From the NCBI GenBank assembly GCA_958496175.1, contig OY292277.1, forward strand, positions 46,573,050-46,637,049: a stretch of 64,000 nt of DNA, given 5' to 3'. Positions 24,205-37,107 of the stretch are shown one piece after another (positions within the stretch are counted from its first letter, which is position 1; each line of letters opens with the position of its first letter). The translations under genes were made by a program, and so were the position numbers. The notes beneath the pieces were generated by a model. It made no database searches. It was not told the DNA's origin and saw nothing but the letters and a program-made list of their open reading frames with translations. This DNA is from Sisyra terminalis. Taxonomy: Eukaryota > Arthropoda > Insecta > Neuroptera > Sisyridae.

Positions 24205-24383
24205 TTTTTTAATTTTTAGCAGAAAAGTGGACATAAAATATATAAAATATAGTGTTTTTATCGATATGATTTTTTAGAAGCCTGATGAAGTTCAAATAAA
24301 GGACCGAAACGTTGCGGAATTAATTATTGGTATATGGATTTACATCCTTTAATGTCCACTTTCCTGCTTACAATTAAAAAATG
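24205..24383. repeat. Fold-back with CTGATGAA-hairpin-GAAA motif
   Basis: Arms AGCAGAAAAGTGGACATAAA and TTTAATGTCCACTTTCCTGC pair. Between them, at 24282-24309, lie CTGATGA, A, a 4-5 bp hairpin (GTTC/GGAC), then GAAAC. Confidence 0.6.
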
Positions 24384-24823
24384 ACTTTTGAATGAATTTT
24401 ATATTTTAGCCTTCTATAGATAAACAAAAAAGAAATGCATTGGTATCTGTACTTATGTATATTCAAAATTTAAGGCTTTATCTGTTTTTTTTTAAGACTT
24501 TGGTCTTTCTAGATAAAGATTCGTTTCATTCAATCATTTTTTCCCATAATTTTGATAACATTTATGTATAATTCCTATTTATGCTCAGATTTGTTGACTT
24601 CAATGAAACTTTGTATTTGAATTTGTAATGGGTTTTATATAACCGGAAATGAACGACTGAAGGATAACAATAAACGAATTTACATAATCTTGTGGAGAAT
24701 TGTTGGATCTTAAAAAATTAATACAATAAGTTTCGTAATGATTTTTTTTTCATTTAAACAAATATCAAAAAATGAGATAAACGCTTCTAAAAATATAAAA
24801 TAATATTTTTAAGATATTGCCCA

Positions 24824-25392
24824 TCAGCAAGACGTATCAAGGATTTTTTTTCGGTGAAGGGGGGCACAAAGGGTGGACAAACAAAAAAAACAACAATAAC
24901 TATTAAAAATTAAGGACGCAACTAACAAAATTCGAAATTTCAACCAGAATTAGACAAAAGTTTCGCTTATGTTCTTTCTGTTATTTTATTCATAATGTTG
25001 TATATTTTTTATATAAAAAAATGTTTAGTATGTAAATTTGTTATAATATTATTTATTTTAAATTTATTGAATTATTATGGGAAAGATTATTTTACATGGA
25101 TTTAAAAATTTGATGTTTGTAATTGAGTACCTGAAGAAGCTGCGAAAGTGGCGAAACGTAGTACAAAAAATTTAATAAAAACATCAAATATTAAAAATTA
25201 TCCAGAAAATAAGAATCATTAATGCATAATAAAACCATGGATAAGAATACCAACAATGTTTATTCATAATAAGCAATAACTCTGATAATTTTATTTGCTC
25301 CTAAGTATCTACTGTTATGGAATTTCCACAGTACAAAAAAATAACGTCTGAGGGGGGCACATGCCCCCTTCCTCCAAATCTACCCTAGCAGT
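24824..25392. mobile_element. Possible hAT-like non-autonomous element
   Basis: The left edge CAGCAAGACGTATCAAGG is followed by a G-rich GGGGGGCACA; the right edge has TGCCCCCTTCCTCC and ends CCCTAGCAG. This resembles degenerate inverted ends of a hAT element. No clear 8-bp duplication was found, so limits are approximate. It holds the small fold-back at 25107-25192. Confidence 0.3.
25107..25192. repeat. Small fold-back with CTGAAGAA-hairpin-GAAA motif
   Basis: AATTTGATGTTT pairs with AAACATCAAATATT. The centre (25131-25156) has CTGAAGA, A, a 5-bp hairpin GCTGC/GTGGC with a GAAA loop, then GAAAC. Confidence 0.5.
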
Positions 25393-25546
25393 CGTTAGAA
25401 AAATTTTTGTTCTTCGCATATTTAGTAAGAATCATACGATGAAAGAAAAATACTGGTTTTTACTATGAAATCTTAAGAAAAAACAATTTTTTTCCAAAGA
25501 TTTATGATGTATTATGGTAAAATTTCAGATCCTTGGTGATAACAGG

Positions 25547-25764
25547 TTAATACAAATTCTCAGAAGACTAAAATCAAAAATAAGCAGTCAAAACTTGATT
25601 TTTACTTGCGACTTTAGGCCCCTTTATTGAACTTTCCTCAGGTGTTCAAAGCGATTGTTTATGAATGCCTGAGGAAGGCTCAATAAAGAGGCCGAAATGT
25701 CGCGAATAAAAATCAAGTTTTAACTGCTTATTTTTGATCCTAGTCCTCTGAGAATTCGTATTAA
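25547..25764. repeat. 218-bp fold-back with CTGAGGAA-GAAA motif in both arms
   Basis: Arms of about 95 bp (TTAATACAAATTCTCAGA at the left; its complement at the right) contain AATAAGCAGT and CTTGATTTTTA. The plus-strand motif CTGAGGA ... GAAA is at 25669-25697; the complementary arm has CTGAGGA at 25635-25641 on the minus strand. Confidence 0.75.
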
Positions 25765-26082
25765 ATCATTTTTGATGTATATTTATGATATAATTAAGTA
25801 ATAATTTATTTTCACTCTGATGTAAGATAGATTTTTTTAATTGATTTACCTCAACGGTATTATACAATAGCATTAGTTAAGATTAAATTCTTAATTTTTT
25901 TAAAAAAAATTTAGTTTAGTAAAATTTTTCATTTGAAATTGTTATCTTTACTGTAGGACAATTAAAATAGCCGGTATTTTTGTCAATGATAAAATTGCAT
26001 GCGTGACACTACCTTACGAAAAACAGGTATAACTCAAAAAAATTGCCATAGCAAAAGAAAGAAATCAAAAAATTGTACTCAC

Positions 26083-26179
26083 TAAATGCCGAAATATCCA
26101 TTTTTATCCAACCGTAGAAATTTTTAATCGACTCGAAAGCTCCTCCCGAACTTGTCAACCAGTACAACAAATTCCACAT
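26083..26179 (-). CDS. Candidate first coding exon, unknown gene
   Basis: Starts at ATG 26179; an in-frame stop lies 21 bases upstream with no AG between, so this would be a true start. It encodes 32 residues (MWNLLYWLTSSGGAFESIK... ending KMDISAF) and ends at a near-consensus donor TTTA|GTGAGTAC in phase 1. The composition is clearly protein-like. The upstream 26180-26390 could be leader. No family recognised. Phase 1 matches the acceptor at 20475. Confidence 0.38.
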
Positions 26180-27162
26180 TTTTATACAAAAATTACAAAT
26201 TTATCTTCACTATCTTTTATTGCTAAAAAATGTATATTAAATTTGATAATAATCCGTCTCACTCCAAACACACGTCGCACACCGTTCTGTCCCTTTCTGT
26301 TTCACACACTTTTACAACGAAAACTCTTTATCAACTACCAAAACATCAGCTACAACTATTGACCAATAAACCTGCAACAGAGAAAAAAAGATCGAATTAA
26401 ACTCTATGAACAGCCATTTCCACGATAAGGAAAACTTATCTATGAAATTGTATTATAACATTGATTTTATACGTCTTAGACTTCAGCTGAATTCATGTGA
26501 ACTTTATACGTTAATCTTATCTCATCCAACAATTCCGTAATAAATAAGTCTCTTATATGTCGTTGCATTGATTTATTTATTTACAACTAAACATTAAAGT
26601 GCATTTAAAATTAAAAAAGAAATATCCTTTTATTACTCCACCATCAAATTATACATTTTTTTTCAATAAAACCTTGAAAAGACAATAATTTAAAAAAAAA
26701 AAGAGTATAAGAATCAAATTGGCGCATCGAACAAAGTTTAACTGAATAATTATGTCATTATCTAACTAAATATTACAAAAGCTGGTTAATTGATTGTCCT
26801 AATATATGTCTGAAAATTTCAAGTATTTTATTATCGATTTTAAAAATGAAAAATAAATGATAGAACGTCTAGTTTAGTCTATAACAGTGGGAAAAGACTT
26901 AGCCCTCTACTACATATGAACCCATATATGGTATAGCGATTTTATTGCTGTTTTATTTCCAAAGGAATAATACCTAAGCCATTGCAACTACTTAAATCCA
27001 TGTATTGGCTATTTAACAATAACAAAACGTAATAAGTGTGTCTATAGTTTGATGACAATTAAAAATAACCTCACACCAAGATTTTTTTTTTATTTCATCT
27101 CCTTAATAATTCATGCAGTAGAGGGTTAGATATAATTCATCTTAACAATAAGATCTTAAATG
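26180..27162. other. Possible leader of the 26083 exon, then AT-rich sequence
   Basis: The segment 26250-26350 is less AT-rich (GTCGCACACCGTTCTGTCCC) and lies directly upstream of the ATG on the minus strand. The rest shows nothing. Confidence 0.25.
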
Positions 27163-27873
27163 CAGTGGCGTAGCTAGGTAGCTCCTAGGTAGCCCTGGGA
27201 CAAATTAAAAAATGGGGCCCCACTGGTATATAAACTGATTAGGTTTTATCAAATTAAAATATGAAATATACAAATACTTTAAAAATGCTAAGCTACATAA
27301 ACTCTTTTTTGTGCACTGCAGGGCAGCTAATAAAAATATTAAACAGTAACAACATAAATTACTATTAATAGTGTAGGTTTGGCTAATAAAACGAAATAGA
27401 GAAGATTGAAGGGTTTATTACATAAAGGTCAGGTCTACCAACTGACTAAATAACAATTATATTTACAATTTTAACCCAGCTTTAGTTTTCGCAAAAGTAT
27501 CAATGACTTCGTGTAAATCCAGGCTTGATGCGGTTTTGTTTTCAATTGCTATTAACGATAAATTTCTGAGTCGAGTTTGGCCCATATTATTTCTTAAATA
27601 ATTTGTTATTATTTTTAATTTGCTAAATGACCTTTCAGCTACTGCAGAAGTGACAGGAATTGTAAAGAATAATAACATCGCTGTAAATACTTCCGTTAGG
27701 TCCCATTCTAGCACTCCATATTTACTTATTATTTCCTTACATAATTGGTGAACTTCCAACTGAATTTCCAAAAGTTCAGTTCGATCGAGATTTCTGGTAA
27801 GGATTCGAGCGCCCCCTGAGCTTGGGGGTCCCGGGACACTGCCCCGCCTAGCCCCTAGGTAGCTACGCCACTG
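27163..27873 (-). mobile_element. hAT-derived element, 711 bp, copy 1
   Basis: Ends CAGTGGCGTAGCTA and TAGCTACGCCACTG; perfect 8-bp duplication CTTAAATG. On the minus strand a frame is open from the first base of the element to a stop at 27463 (411 nt, 136 codons, no ATG at the start). It encodes the C-terminal dimerisation domain of hAT transposases ([43 protein letters not shown]). The catalytic part and the zinc finger are absent, so the element cannot move on its own. Confidence 0.92.
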
Positions 27874-29741
27874 CTTAAATGACTATTAAGTTCTTAAAAA
27901 TCCGTAAAGCAATAAAGGAAAATTTGCTCATTAGGAGATTTGAACCCAGAACTTCTAGCGTTAAAATAATATTTTTGACTATTCATTGGAAAATTTCGAA
28001 TTGGTAGAGCTACTTAATGCACTCACAATATCTACTTTTCTGGAACCATTACGGTTATAGTATACTAGTAAGACCAGTGAATCCTAAAATGTGAGCCACT
28101 TCAATTAAAAAATCCGGCAACTTTCTTGGGATTTCCAAATCTCAAATTTTTAGAACAATACATCAAAATTGAATTTTGAAATTTTTGGATATCTATAAAA
28201 GAGGAATATCTGCTGTTTAGTGGTTTAGTGTTAAAGCTCATCTAATATTAGTCCCATTCGTAATATCCTATTCGCGGTCCTAGTCGCAGTAATAAAAGTA
28301 AATTTTGCTCGAAAATAAGGAGGAACAAGAAATGAGAGTCCCATATCCAATTTTATTCCAGGATTTGAAAAGTTATATAGTGATCAACAAATCAATCTAT
28401 TCCATTAATAATTTTAATAATGATAACCAGCAATCGATGTTTAATAAATTGTAAATTTAAAATTCGTGTTTAATTTATTTTTAACTAATCTGCCGATGCA
28501 ATCAATACCATGGTGGTTTTTCCATCTTAATATGGATTTTACAGAACCAGTTGAAATTAAATATTTTATTTTATCACAAGGAAAATAGTATCCGTTTTTA
28601 ATTTTTCGCCGTTAAATGGATGAATAGGTAATCGCTTTTAAAAAGGAAAGATTTCCAATTTCTTAAGAAAGTCAAAAAATTAGAAAAAATCCGATGTATT
28701 AAGGAAGCCACAAACCAAAAAAGATTGGGAACTTCTGGTCTAGATTCTAGTATAAGTATAATGACTGACCTGCTTAAAACTCTTAAAGATTTATGTTATA
28801 ATACAACTTGATTTTAACCACTGATTTCATCATTATAAAATCAGAGTTTCCAATTTTTTTCAATAAAAATTCCCGGTTTTTCCTAACCAAAATTTGCTTT
28901 GTTGTGGCTTTTCATCTATAGTCTATCGAACCTATTATTCTAAGTACTATTTCTCTTCAAAAAATACTCATTTATGATGATGTTTACGAGTAATTCTCAT
29001 CAAATTCCAAAATTAGGTAGAAAATTTTGATCTAGGAGTCCAAGAATGTGTTAATCTTAAGCTTGGGAAATAGTAAGGAAATTATTTTCAGGGTTTAATT
29101 ATTTATTATTTTATAGATATATTAATGGTTCAAAAATTATAACTAACAGTATTAGCCCAAGTAATATTCTTTTCAAAAAAAAAAATAATACCATCATTGG
29201 TCATTAGATTCTTGTAAGAACTTAAAGGACAAGAATTTCGAGATTTCATGAGAATTATCTTTACATACTAATCAAATTACGAAGAAAGGACTTTCAAAAC
29301 TCGTTATTAAGCTCCCTGACTCTTCCGAGTAGATGGACTTATTGATCACTACACAACTTCTCAAATCTTGGAATATAATTAGATATGAGCCAACTGGTGA
29401 GTTAGACTTTATAATTCACATGATCCGTAATTGCTGTAAACAATATGTAATTTTAAATATAAACTTTGGATATTTTACGAGAAATATAACCCATGTAAAC
29501 AATCTTTGTTATAAATCTGTTGAAATGTAAGTACCTTCGTATAGATTTCTGGTTATAATTTTCATAATAGCTTTTTGAATATAAGCTCAAATTTCTGAAT
29601 ATAATTTTTTTACCAAAAGCTTAAAATGCTACCCAAAAGGTACTATTATATAATTCGGTTTTGCTGAAAAACTTTTAGTTATAATACATTCCGACTTCCG
29701 ATTTAGAAAGAGTCAGGGTTCTCGTTTCGATATAGTTACTT
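27874..29741. other. No gene; possible tRNA-like SINE trace
   Basis: At 27936-27960 a B-box-like GGGTTCAAATCTCC is present on the minus strand with a weak A-box-like TAGCTCTACCAATTCG nearby (about 27995-28012), perhaps an old SINE. The rest is AT-rich without supported features. Confidence 0.25.
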
Positions 29742-30781
29742 TAGACTGATTCAAAATGTTTTTTTTTAATTATATCGAAAATATTGTTGGGAATGACAAA
29801 AAAAAAATCCTGTGAAAGTTTAAGCTGTGAATAATTCTTAATCCTGTGAAGTGTCGCATCGCAAATTTCGATTTTCCATTTAAATAACATGGGAACAATA
29901 TTCTCTTGCACTTTGGAATTTTATAGTTCACGTTAGTGACAATATTTCGGAATGACCAAGATATATTCTTGTAGAAAATTGAACGATCTACAAAAAAGGT
30001 CTCGAACAAGTTTTTGATATATTTATTCCTTCTAAAGTTATTCGAGGTCAAAGTTGAACTAAAGAGAAATTTTAATACTTTTTCAATTTTTTGACACAAC
30101 TATCAATTTTATGAGAAAATTTTATAGGACATTTTTTGTAGAGCACTTTTTTTTCTATAATTTATCTTTATAAAAGTTTTGATATTTTTCACAGGCCCGA
30201 AGTTATTAAATTAAAATAAAAAAAAATAATGTTTATATTAAAAATATAATAAATCAAGGAATATTATTAATTTAAAACAATAAAATTACGAATATTTTCA
30301 GTTTAATGCAAATATCTTAGGACCTGTGAAAAATATCAAAAACTTTTATATAGATAAGTTATGGGAAAAAAAGTATTCTACAAAAAATGTCCTATAAAAT
30401 TTTCTCATAAAATTGATGGTTGCGTCAAAAAATTGAAAAAATCTTAAAATTTCTCTTTAGTTCAACTTTGACCTCGAATAACTTTTGAAGGAATAAATAT
30501 ATCAAAAACTTGTAACAGACCTTTTTTGTAGATCGTTCAATTTTCTACAAGAATATACCTTGGTCATACCGAAATATTGTCACCAACGTGAGCTATAAAA
30601 TTCCAAAGTGCAAGAGAATATTGTTCCCATGTTATTTAAATGGAAAATCGAAATTTGCGATGCGGCACCTCTTAATATTATTATTAAGAGCTTAAACTTT
30701 CACAGGATTTTTTTTTGTCATTCCCAACAATATTTTCTATATAATTAAGAAAAAAATAATTATTTTTTTTGAAACAGTCTA
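29742..30781. mobile_element. Long fold-back element, 1040 bp, TAGACTGAT ends
   Basis: Two arms of roughly 480 bp are nearly complementary (TATATCGAAAATATTGTTGG, ACCTTTTTTGTAGATCGTTC and more) around an AT-rich centre near 30200-30300. Flanks AGTTACTT and AGTTACAT are an 8-bp duplication with one mismatch. The frame at 29770-30099 is a by-product. Related copies: 44461, 50430 and 61215. Confidence 0.85.
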
Positions 30782-31249
30782 AGTTACATACTTGAAAAGC
30801 AACGATATCTACTTAGGGGCATTTATTGCCACTAACTTGTTACTTATAGATATTTCAATTTAAATTCCAATAAAAATATCATTACAACTGCAATTCAATA
30901 TTAATTTTCCGGTTCATTTCCTCTATCATAGCATTCTTTCTACCAATATTGTTCATGTAGAGTGGCATGCACCTTCGTGCTGGCATTTATGAATTATTCA
31001 AGGATATTAGTAATTCATACGAAACACTAAAACAAATATTGACTAATTATATAATTGTGTGATAAATAATTATAAATAGATAAAAAAATGTAAACTCATT
31101 AACTCGGATAACCAATTTTAAAGAGTAAATAAAACTAAATTAGCGGTTTGGTTTTCAGGGGCACATACGATTTGATAAGGAAAATATTTAATGAATTCTT
31201 TTAGTGAAGTTTCCACCCCCAATTACGGAAACGTATGTAATGTTAAGAA
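30782..31249. other. No feature seen
   Basis: AT-rich, nothing supported. Confidence 0.3.
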
Positions 31250-31419
31250 TTACCCATTACGGGATAGTTGTCCATTGGCATTTCCATGCCATCCTGTAAA
31301 TTTCAACCACGTGGTTATTACCCCCAAGTATCCGCATTGAGAAAATCCGCATTGGTTCGAATCGAAACAATTCTTGGCTACAAAACTAGAAACTTCACGA
31401 TATTTTCTCGTTGGAAATC
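31250..31419 (-). CDS. Candidate cysteine-bearing exon, unknown gene
   Basis: After AACTTTTAG (acceptor, AG at 31420-31421) a frame of 55 codons runs to TAA: FPTRKYREVSS, then NCFDSNQCGFSQCGYLG with three Cys, then TTWLKFTGWHGNANG. GC content is well above the flanks. The acceptor is phase 1 and joins in frame with the start exon at 39103-39121 (giving MSLPAW-G-FPTRK). The stop overlaps a possible donor AATGG|GTAATT, so the exon may instead end at 31254 and continue elsewhere. No family recognised. Confidence 0.35.
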
Positions 31420-32078
31420 CTAAAAGTTAAAATAAAAATTATTTCAAAGAAAGAAATATTCGAAATATTACTTAACCTAATTTTTAAAAAAATCGATTGT
31501 CCCATTTTTCCGTTATAGGCGGTACTAGTTTCTTTCGATACCAATTTATTAGTAAATCACAAATGAAAATATTCATTATAAATCAAATAAATTACATTTA
31601 ATGCAAAGTTTTTATAAGTTACACTAAACCCGACTAAAACTACACATTTTTTTTATTAAAACAATAATGAAAACAGTCATTTATTTTAAATTTTAAACCA
31701 ATCAAACAATGAATTAGAGGCGGCAATTTTGAAAATGATACCAGCTTGTATTTAACTTCCGTGCTAATGTGAAAAATAATAAATGAGAAATAATTTATTG
31801 CTTCCGTTTTAAAATTAATTTAAATTGTTGTAAAAAAATTAATGAAAAAATGGAAAAAAACATTCTTATCTCAGAAATTCTAACTAAAATGATTATTTAA
31901 ATACATAACTAAATACGCAAATAATGATTACATATCGCATGAGTAACAATATATGTACTTATTTTTTTTTAAATTTAGTTATTCAAAAATTTTAATATAT
32001 AGAACTGGTGGATAATGTGGGTACAGTAGATTGTCTTACCCACTAAACATTTTTCCAAATAAGATACAATTATACATA
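31420..32078. other. No feature seen
   Basis: AT-rich, nothing supported. Confidence 0.3.
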
Positions 32079-32789
32079 CAGTGGCGTAGCTACCTTGGGG
32101 CTAGGCGGGGCCGTGCCCCGGGGCCCTCAACCTCAGGGGGCCCTCGAAACCTTACCAGAAATCTCGATCGAACTGAACTTTTGGAAATTCAGGTGGAAGT
32201 TCACCAATTATGTAAGGAAATAATGAGCAAATATGGAGTGCTAGAATGCGACCTAACGGAAGTATTTACAGCAATGTTCTTATTCTTTACAATTCCTGTC
32301 ACTTCTGCAGCAGATAAAAGGTCATTTAGCAAATTAAAAATAATAAGAAAATATTTAAGAAATAATATGGGCCAAATTCGACTCCGACATTTATCGCTAA
32401 TAGCAATTGAAAACAAAACCGCATCAAGTCTGGATTTAAACGAAGTCATTGATACTTTTGCGAAAACTAAAGCTGAGAAAAATTTTTAAATATAATTGTT
32501 ATTTAGTCAGTTTGTAGGCCCGACCTTTATATAATAAGCCCTTGAATCTTCTCTATTTCGCTTTATTAGCCAAACCTACACCAAGTATTAATTGTAATTT
32601 ATGTTGTTCCTGTTTAATATTTTTATTACCTGCCCTGCACTGCACAAAAAAGAGCTTAAGTAGCTTTGCGTTTTTAAAGTATTTGTATATTTCATATTTT
32701 TATTTGATAAAACCTAATCAGTTTACATAGCAGAGGGGCCCCATTTTTTAATTTGCCCCAGGGCCCTTGGTTACCTAGCTACGCCACTG
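32079..32789 (+). mobile_element. hAT-derived element, 711 bp, copy 2
   Basis: Same family and exactly the same length as the copy at 27163. Ends CAGTGGCGTAGCTA and TAGCTACGCCACTG; perfect 8-bp duplication TATACATA. The 411-nt frame (32079-32489) is again open from the first base, with the dimerisation block [45 protein letters not shown]-run (32812-32822) follows outside the element. Confidence 0.92.
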
Positions 32790-34149
32790 TATACATATGA
32801 CAAATTATAACCCCCCCCCCCCTGTTGATCAACTAACCATTTGGGTTTAACCCAACTTGCCTGACCTGTCTTACAATACCATTCAGTAGTAGATTGAATA
32901 AATTTCATAGAATTTCATCCAAAAATTAAACAAAAAACTTGATTTTCTAGATATAAGTTTTACGATCAAATTATGCTATATAGTAGCCAAAGAATTTACG
33001 AAAAAAATATAGATATACGCGCAATTAATTTCCCTTGAATTTCACACATAAAATTTTAAAAAGAACTCAATTTTGACTTAATTTTGTGAAATATTCTCGT
33101 TTATTAAAGTCTCTTAATTTATCAAATTTACCCTAACTATACATCAAAAATTGCATATTAGAACCATAGCTATATAAAGTATAAATACCTAGTAGAAAAA
33201 AAGAACGCCATCTCTGTATGTCCGCTTATTTCCTTGAAATAATTTATGAGATATATCAAAATAATTTACCTACTAAAGAATTGTTGGTTTTAAAATGGTT
33301 ATTAGTTGTAATAATTAATATTTTCTTACATTTTTTAGTCTATAAACGAATCCAACACTTACAATTCCTTGATATTTTGAACAACTAAGTTATCCAATAT
33401 ATCACGGAAGTCAATTCCACTAGACCGAAGCCAAAACGGGTCACTATTAAGTAATGAAGTTTTTTACTTCTTAGTTCCTCTAATCTCTTGAAGGTTTAAC
33501 CCTCACTTTTTATTTAGCCTGACAAGGCCACCAGATAACTGCAAAAAGGCTGCGTTTAGAGTAGCCTTACGTAGGTATAGGTATAATTTTTAAGTCACTA
33601 ATACATTTATTTACATTATCTAATCTATGCATACTAATTCATATTATTATCATTGTAAAGTAACTTTGTATGTTTGTCACATTTTCACGGCTAAACCACT
33701 GAAATAGTGTCGGGGAATTTCGGTGTGTAGATTGATTCAACCTTGAAGAAAGGAAGAAATTCTACAAATTTTCATAAAATTAAGGATATAAGATCAAATT
33801 TTTGTTATCAATTCAAAAGGGAGGGGTGGGTGGGGTGAAATTTGACCGATTGAAAAGTATATTATTCATATTGTGACTATCGTAAAAATTATTCTCCGAA
33901 CTAAGATTTAAATACCACTTAAAGTTTATCTTTCAAAGTGGATTAACAATTATTTACTTTGTTAAACGAAGAAGGTTGAAATTGAAAAAAAACGGTATTA
34001 TTGATTTTTGAGAGGGAAGTTAGTGTTGTAAAGTTATTTTATACTAAATCATTTATTATTAGTTTACATTGTCGGAATTTTAAGACTTAAAGTTTAAAGT
34101 ACGTTTCTATGCAGAATTGTCAGAAAAAAGTATCGGTTAAGTATCTTAA
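32790..34149. other. No gene seen
   Basis: Poly-C at 32812-32822; otherwise AT-rich. The phrase CGGCTAAACCACTGAAATAG near 33690 resembles wording common in insect Helitron-like repeats but no element ends were found. Confidence 0.3.
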
Positions 34150-34507
34150 GTAGACCATTCACGCTCCGACTTGCAGTCCAACTTGTGGTCCGACTTTTGA
34201 AGTTGGATCTAAAGTCGGACCGTGAATGGTGTTGTTGGAAGTTGAATGTCTAGTCGGACTAATCGGATCAGTTGGTCCACCCGGACATGAGCTGGGGAAC
34301 ATACACAGAGATCCAGTTGACTGTCTGCTGAGATTCATATCAGAAGCAGACCTGACCAACTGGAACGGAAATTAAACTGGGGCCAAATAGTCCTTTTAGG
34401 ACGCAGCGCAGAGGAACTCTCATGAGAGGCCCCCAGATCAAAGGAAAAAAAAAGTCGGATCATTTAGGCGATCCAACTAGTAGTCCGACTAGTTGGACTG
34501 CTTTAGT
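34150..34507. repeat. Nested inverted repeats of GTCCGACT/AGTCGGAC
   Basis: ACCATTCACGCTCCGACTT (34155) pairs with AAAGTCGGACCGTGAATGGT (34211-34230), and related CCAACT/AGTTGG and GTCCGACTAGTTGGAC blocks recur to 34500. This looks like one end of a fold-back or MITE with rearranged terminal repeats. The minus frame 34159-34359 is a by-product. Confidence 0.5.
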
Positions 34508-35644
34508 TACTTGAAAGTATCTAGGTGATCTATGTTATTGTATTTTAGTTCCTTTATTTTGGTAAAAAGTATCTTTTTTAAGATAACAAAAAGTTACTGA
34601 AATTAAAGTATGCAGTACATAAACAATAAAATGGGGTACCCAAGTTCCTGGCTGTACAAAATAATATTATAATAAATATTAATTATAATAATAATAAATA
34701 ACCATTATTATATTTCTATAACACTCATATAATAGGTGTACCGGAAAAGAATGTCGTTTTTTTCATTACACAATTAAAGCCCAAAATTTTGTTACAGCTA
34801 TTGATTTTAAATCAATGATATATTCAACTTCAATAGTATCAACGTTTTGACAGTTAGAGTGCAAATTTTTAATGTCATATTAGTAAAAATCAAATGACTA
34901 GCCAGGAAAATATTTTCAATTTTTTTACCACTTAGTGGTAACGATTGAAATTAATAGAAATTCGATGAAATTACTTTGGACAATTATAGTGGGTACGGCA
35001 ATATCACCTCCCCCTTAATAAGGGATCTTCCATTACCGTATTACCGTGTTACAGTATAGAATCTAATCTGTTTACAGTTTTTGAATACTTTTGGGTATTT
35101 GGTCGATCGATTAAGATTGATTAGGATTATTTGACAGGTCTTCGACTTTCTGGCATACGTTTGGCCCCATTTCCCCCCTTAACTGGTTAAATTTTTTGTC
35201 ATATTTCGTTGGTGCCAGTTGGAGAAATGAGAATTATCGAATTTGAACTTAAAAAAACGCATTTGGCATTAATGAACATCTAATGCACTTAGATCATTGA
35301 AAATGTTTTTAATAACAACTTTGCGTTGGTATCCTGTGAAACTCAAAGATCATACACTACCGAATTTATATTCTTTCGGATTGGTCCTACCATTTCAATA
35401 TAGATTTCGGAATAAAAAATATTTTGCAATTTTTACTAAGTTGATAAATTACTGTAATCATAAAATGTCTTTAGTACCACTTTGAAATAACTTATAACCA
35501 GATAAATGGCAACTAAATGACTATTGGTTTAAAAACGATATTCTTTTCCGAGACACCTAATATATGTGTTTACATTTTACATACATTTGCCTCTTACATA
35601 GACATGAAAAGCACAAATTGAGTTTAAAATTGAATTATATTTTA
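34508..35644. other. No feature seen
   Basis: AT-rich, no supported exon; weak frame at 35297 not called. Confidence 0.3.
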
Positions 35645-35891
35645 GTTATAAACTACTAATAACTGATATGCCATTTTACGCACTTCCGGAAAATGCAATG
35701 GCAATGAATTAATTTACGACAAAGTAGTATATTATCGTCAGTTGAATAACCAATTAGATTTTTAGAGACTCTAGAGTTATTAAAAATCTGTATATGAAGA
35801 AATATCAAAAATTTTCTCGATACAAGATTCGAACCCAACATCTACCAGTTTTGGAGCAGCCACCTAGATCACTCGGCCACCAATAGGCTAC
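35645..35891 (-). mobile_element. tRNA-derived SINE, copy 2
   Basis: On the minus strand the head TTGGTGGCCGAGTGATCTAG (A box) and GGGTTCGAATC (B box) is followed by a body with ATTTTTGATATTTCTTC and AATTAATTCATTGCC. It matches the head of the copy at 9878. Confidence 0.6.
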
Positions 35892-36559
35892 AATTGGTCA
35901 ATTTATACAGTGAAAACCTTTATATAACGAACCCTAGTTGTTGATACAATTTCAAAATAACAGTCTTAGCACAATTTTGAAAAAAAAATCCTTATATCCG
36001 AAAAACTGGGTACCAAATTTTTGACCCAATTTTTTATAACTACCTATTTTTTTCTTAAGGACTGAGAAACAAATGCCAAACACTACCAAGGGTTGCTTGA
36101 TTTTTGAATGGATTTAAATTTTAAAGATTTGCCTTTTGTTAAAGTTAATTTTTAGTTGGTAATAGTTAGAATAGAATTTTTCGCGCCCCTCAATTGAATA
36201 TTATGACTTGTAATTAAAAACTCACCTGATTTATTATTTTTTTTTTTTTTTTTTGAACTAATTGCTGCACTATTGTATTTTATTTATCTAATTGAATTGC
36301 TAATTATTTTCTTCTTTCTTTTGGGAAAAGGCACTTACGATTAGGTAAAACTTAAAATTTCAACTAAATATCACTATAGGCCACTATATCAATCAAACGT
36401 AGATAAAAATTGTATTGAACGCATGTTGGTCACGGGTGTCAACCACTGATTCCCATAATAAATCGAAAAATAAACCAAAAATCAACTGAGAAATGCGTCA
36501 AGTGTTGATTTTGTGACACACATTGATGAAATTTAACCAAAAATCTACCTGCAAACCAG
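35892..36559. other. No gene; poly-T at 36231-36254
   Basis: AT-rich sequence leading into the GC-richer segment at 36560. Confidence 0.35.
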
Positions 36560-37107
36560 ACACACCGGCCCCGCGATTTACCCTTAATATAATTCCAGCT
36601 TATTTTTCATTGGCCATACGAAACGGTGACGTCACGCGTCGCGCCACTAAATCGATATTTTGAATTTGTGAAACGCCGGCGCCGGCGACAGCTGCCCTTA
36701 CTGCGATGTCACGTGGGTTTCTGTTTTTTTTCAAACCCGACGACCATATGGACAAATTTTTCGACCAACAATATTCGCACGTGTTTTCCACCAAACACTA
36801 ACCTCACATATGTAATATAAATTCGCGAAACCAATTCTTCCGCGCAAAAAATCGCCAACATTCAAAAGTCCGTTCGACGAATCATAACCTCTGTCTAGAC
36901 ACGAGAACCGCGTCGACTACTGCGACGCGAAAGACCCTGAAGACCCCGAGGTTACAACAAAGATCCAAACAACAAGATCCACAGTACCAGGATCGCATAA
37001 GCGAAAAAGATCCAAGACCTCTGCAGACCTCAAGCAGCTATCTCACTTCAACTTACCCACGTAAAACAAGACAACACTCCACTCGACTCAAACAAAACAC
37101 TGCCACT
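36560..37107 (-). promoter_or_regulatory. CpG-rich segment, candidate promoter and noncoding first exon
   Basis: GC content is far above the surroundings, with CRE-like TGACGTCA (36630), CACGTG (36710), GCCGGCGCCGGC and many CpGs. On the minus strand an initiator-like TTCAGT (A at 37107) is followed 50 nt later by a consensus donor GTGG|GTAAGT (exon end 37057). This would fit a short untranslated first exon of a minus-strand gene running left. No protein is called. Confidence 0.3.

Noticed and set aside
29770..30099. 109-codon minus frame in the fold-back at 29742
   Set aside because: Arm sequence of a noncoding element; related copies at 44461 and 61215 do not keep the frame.
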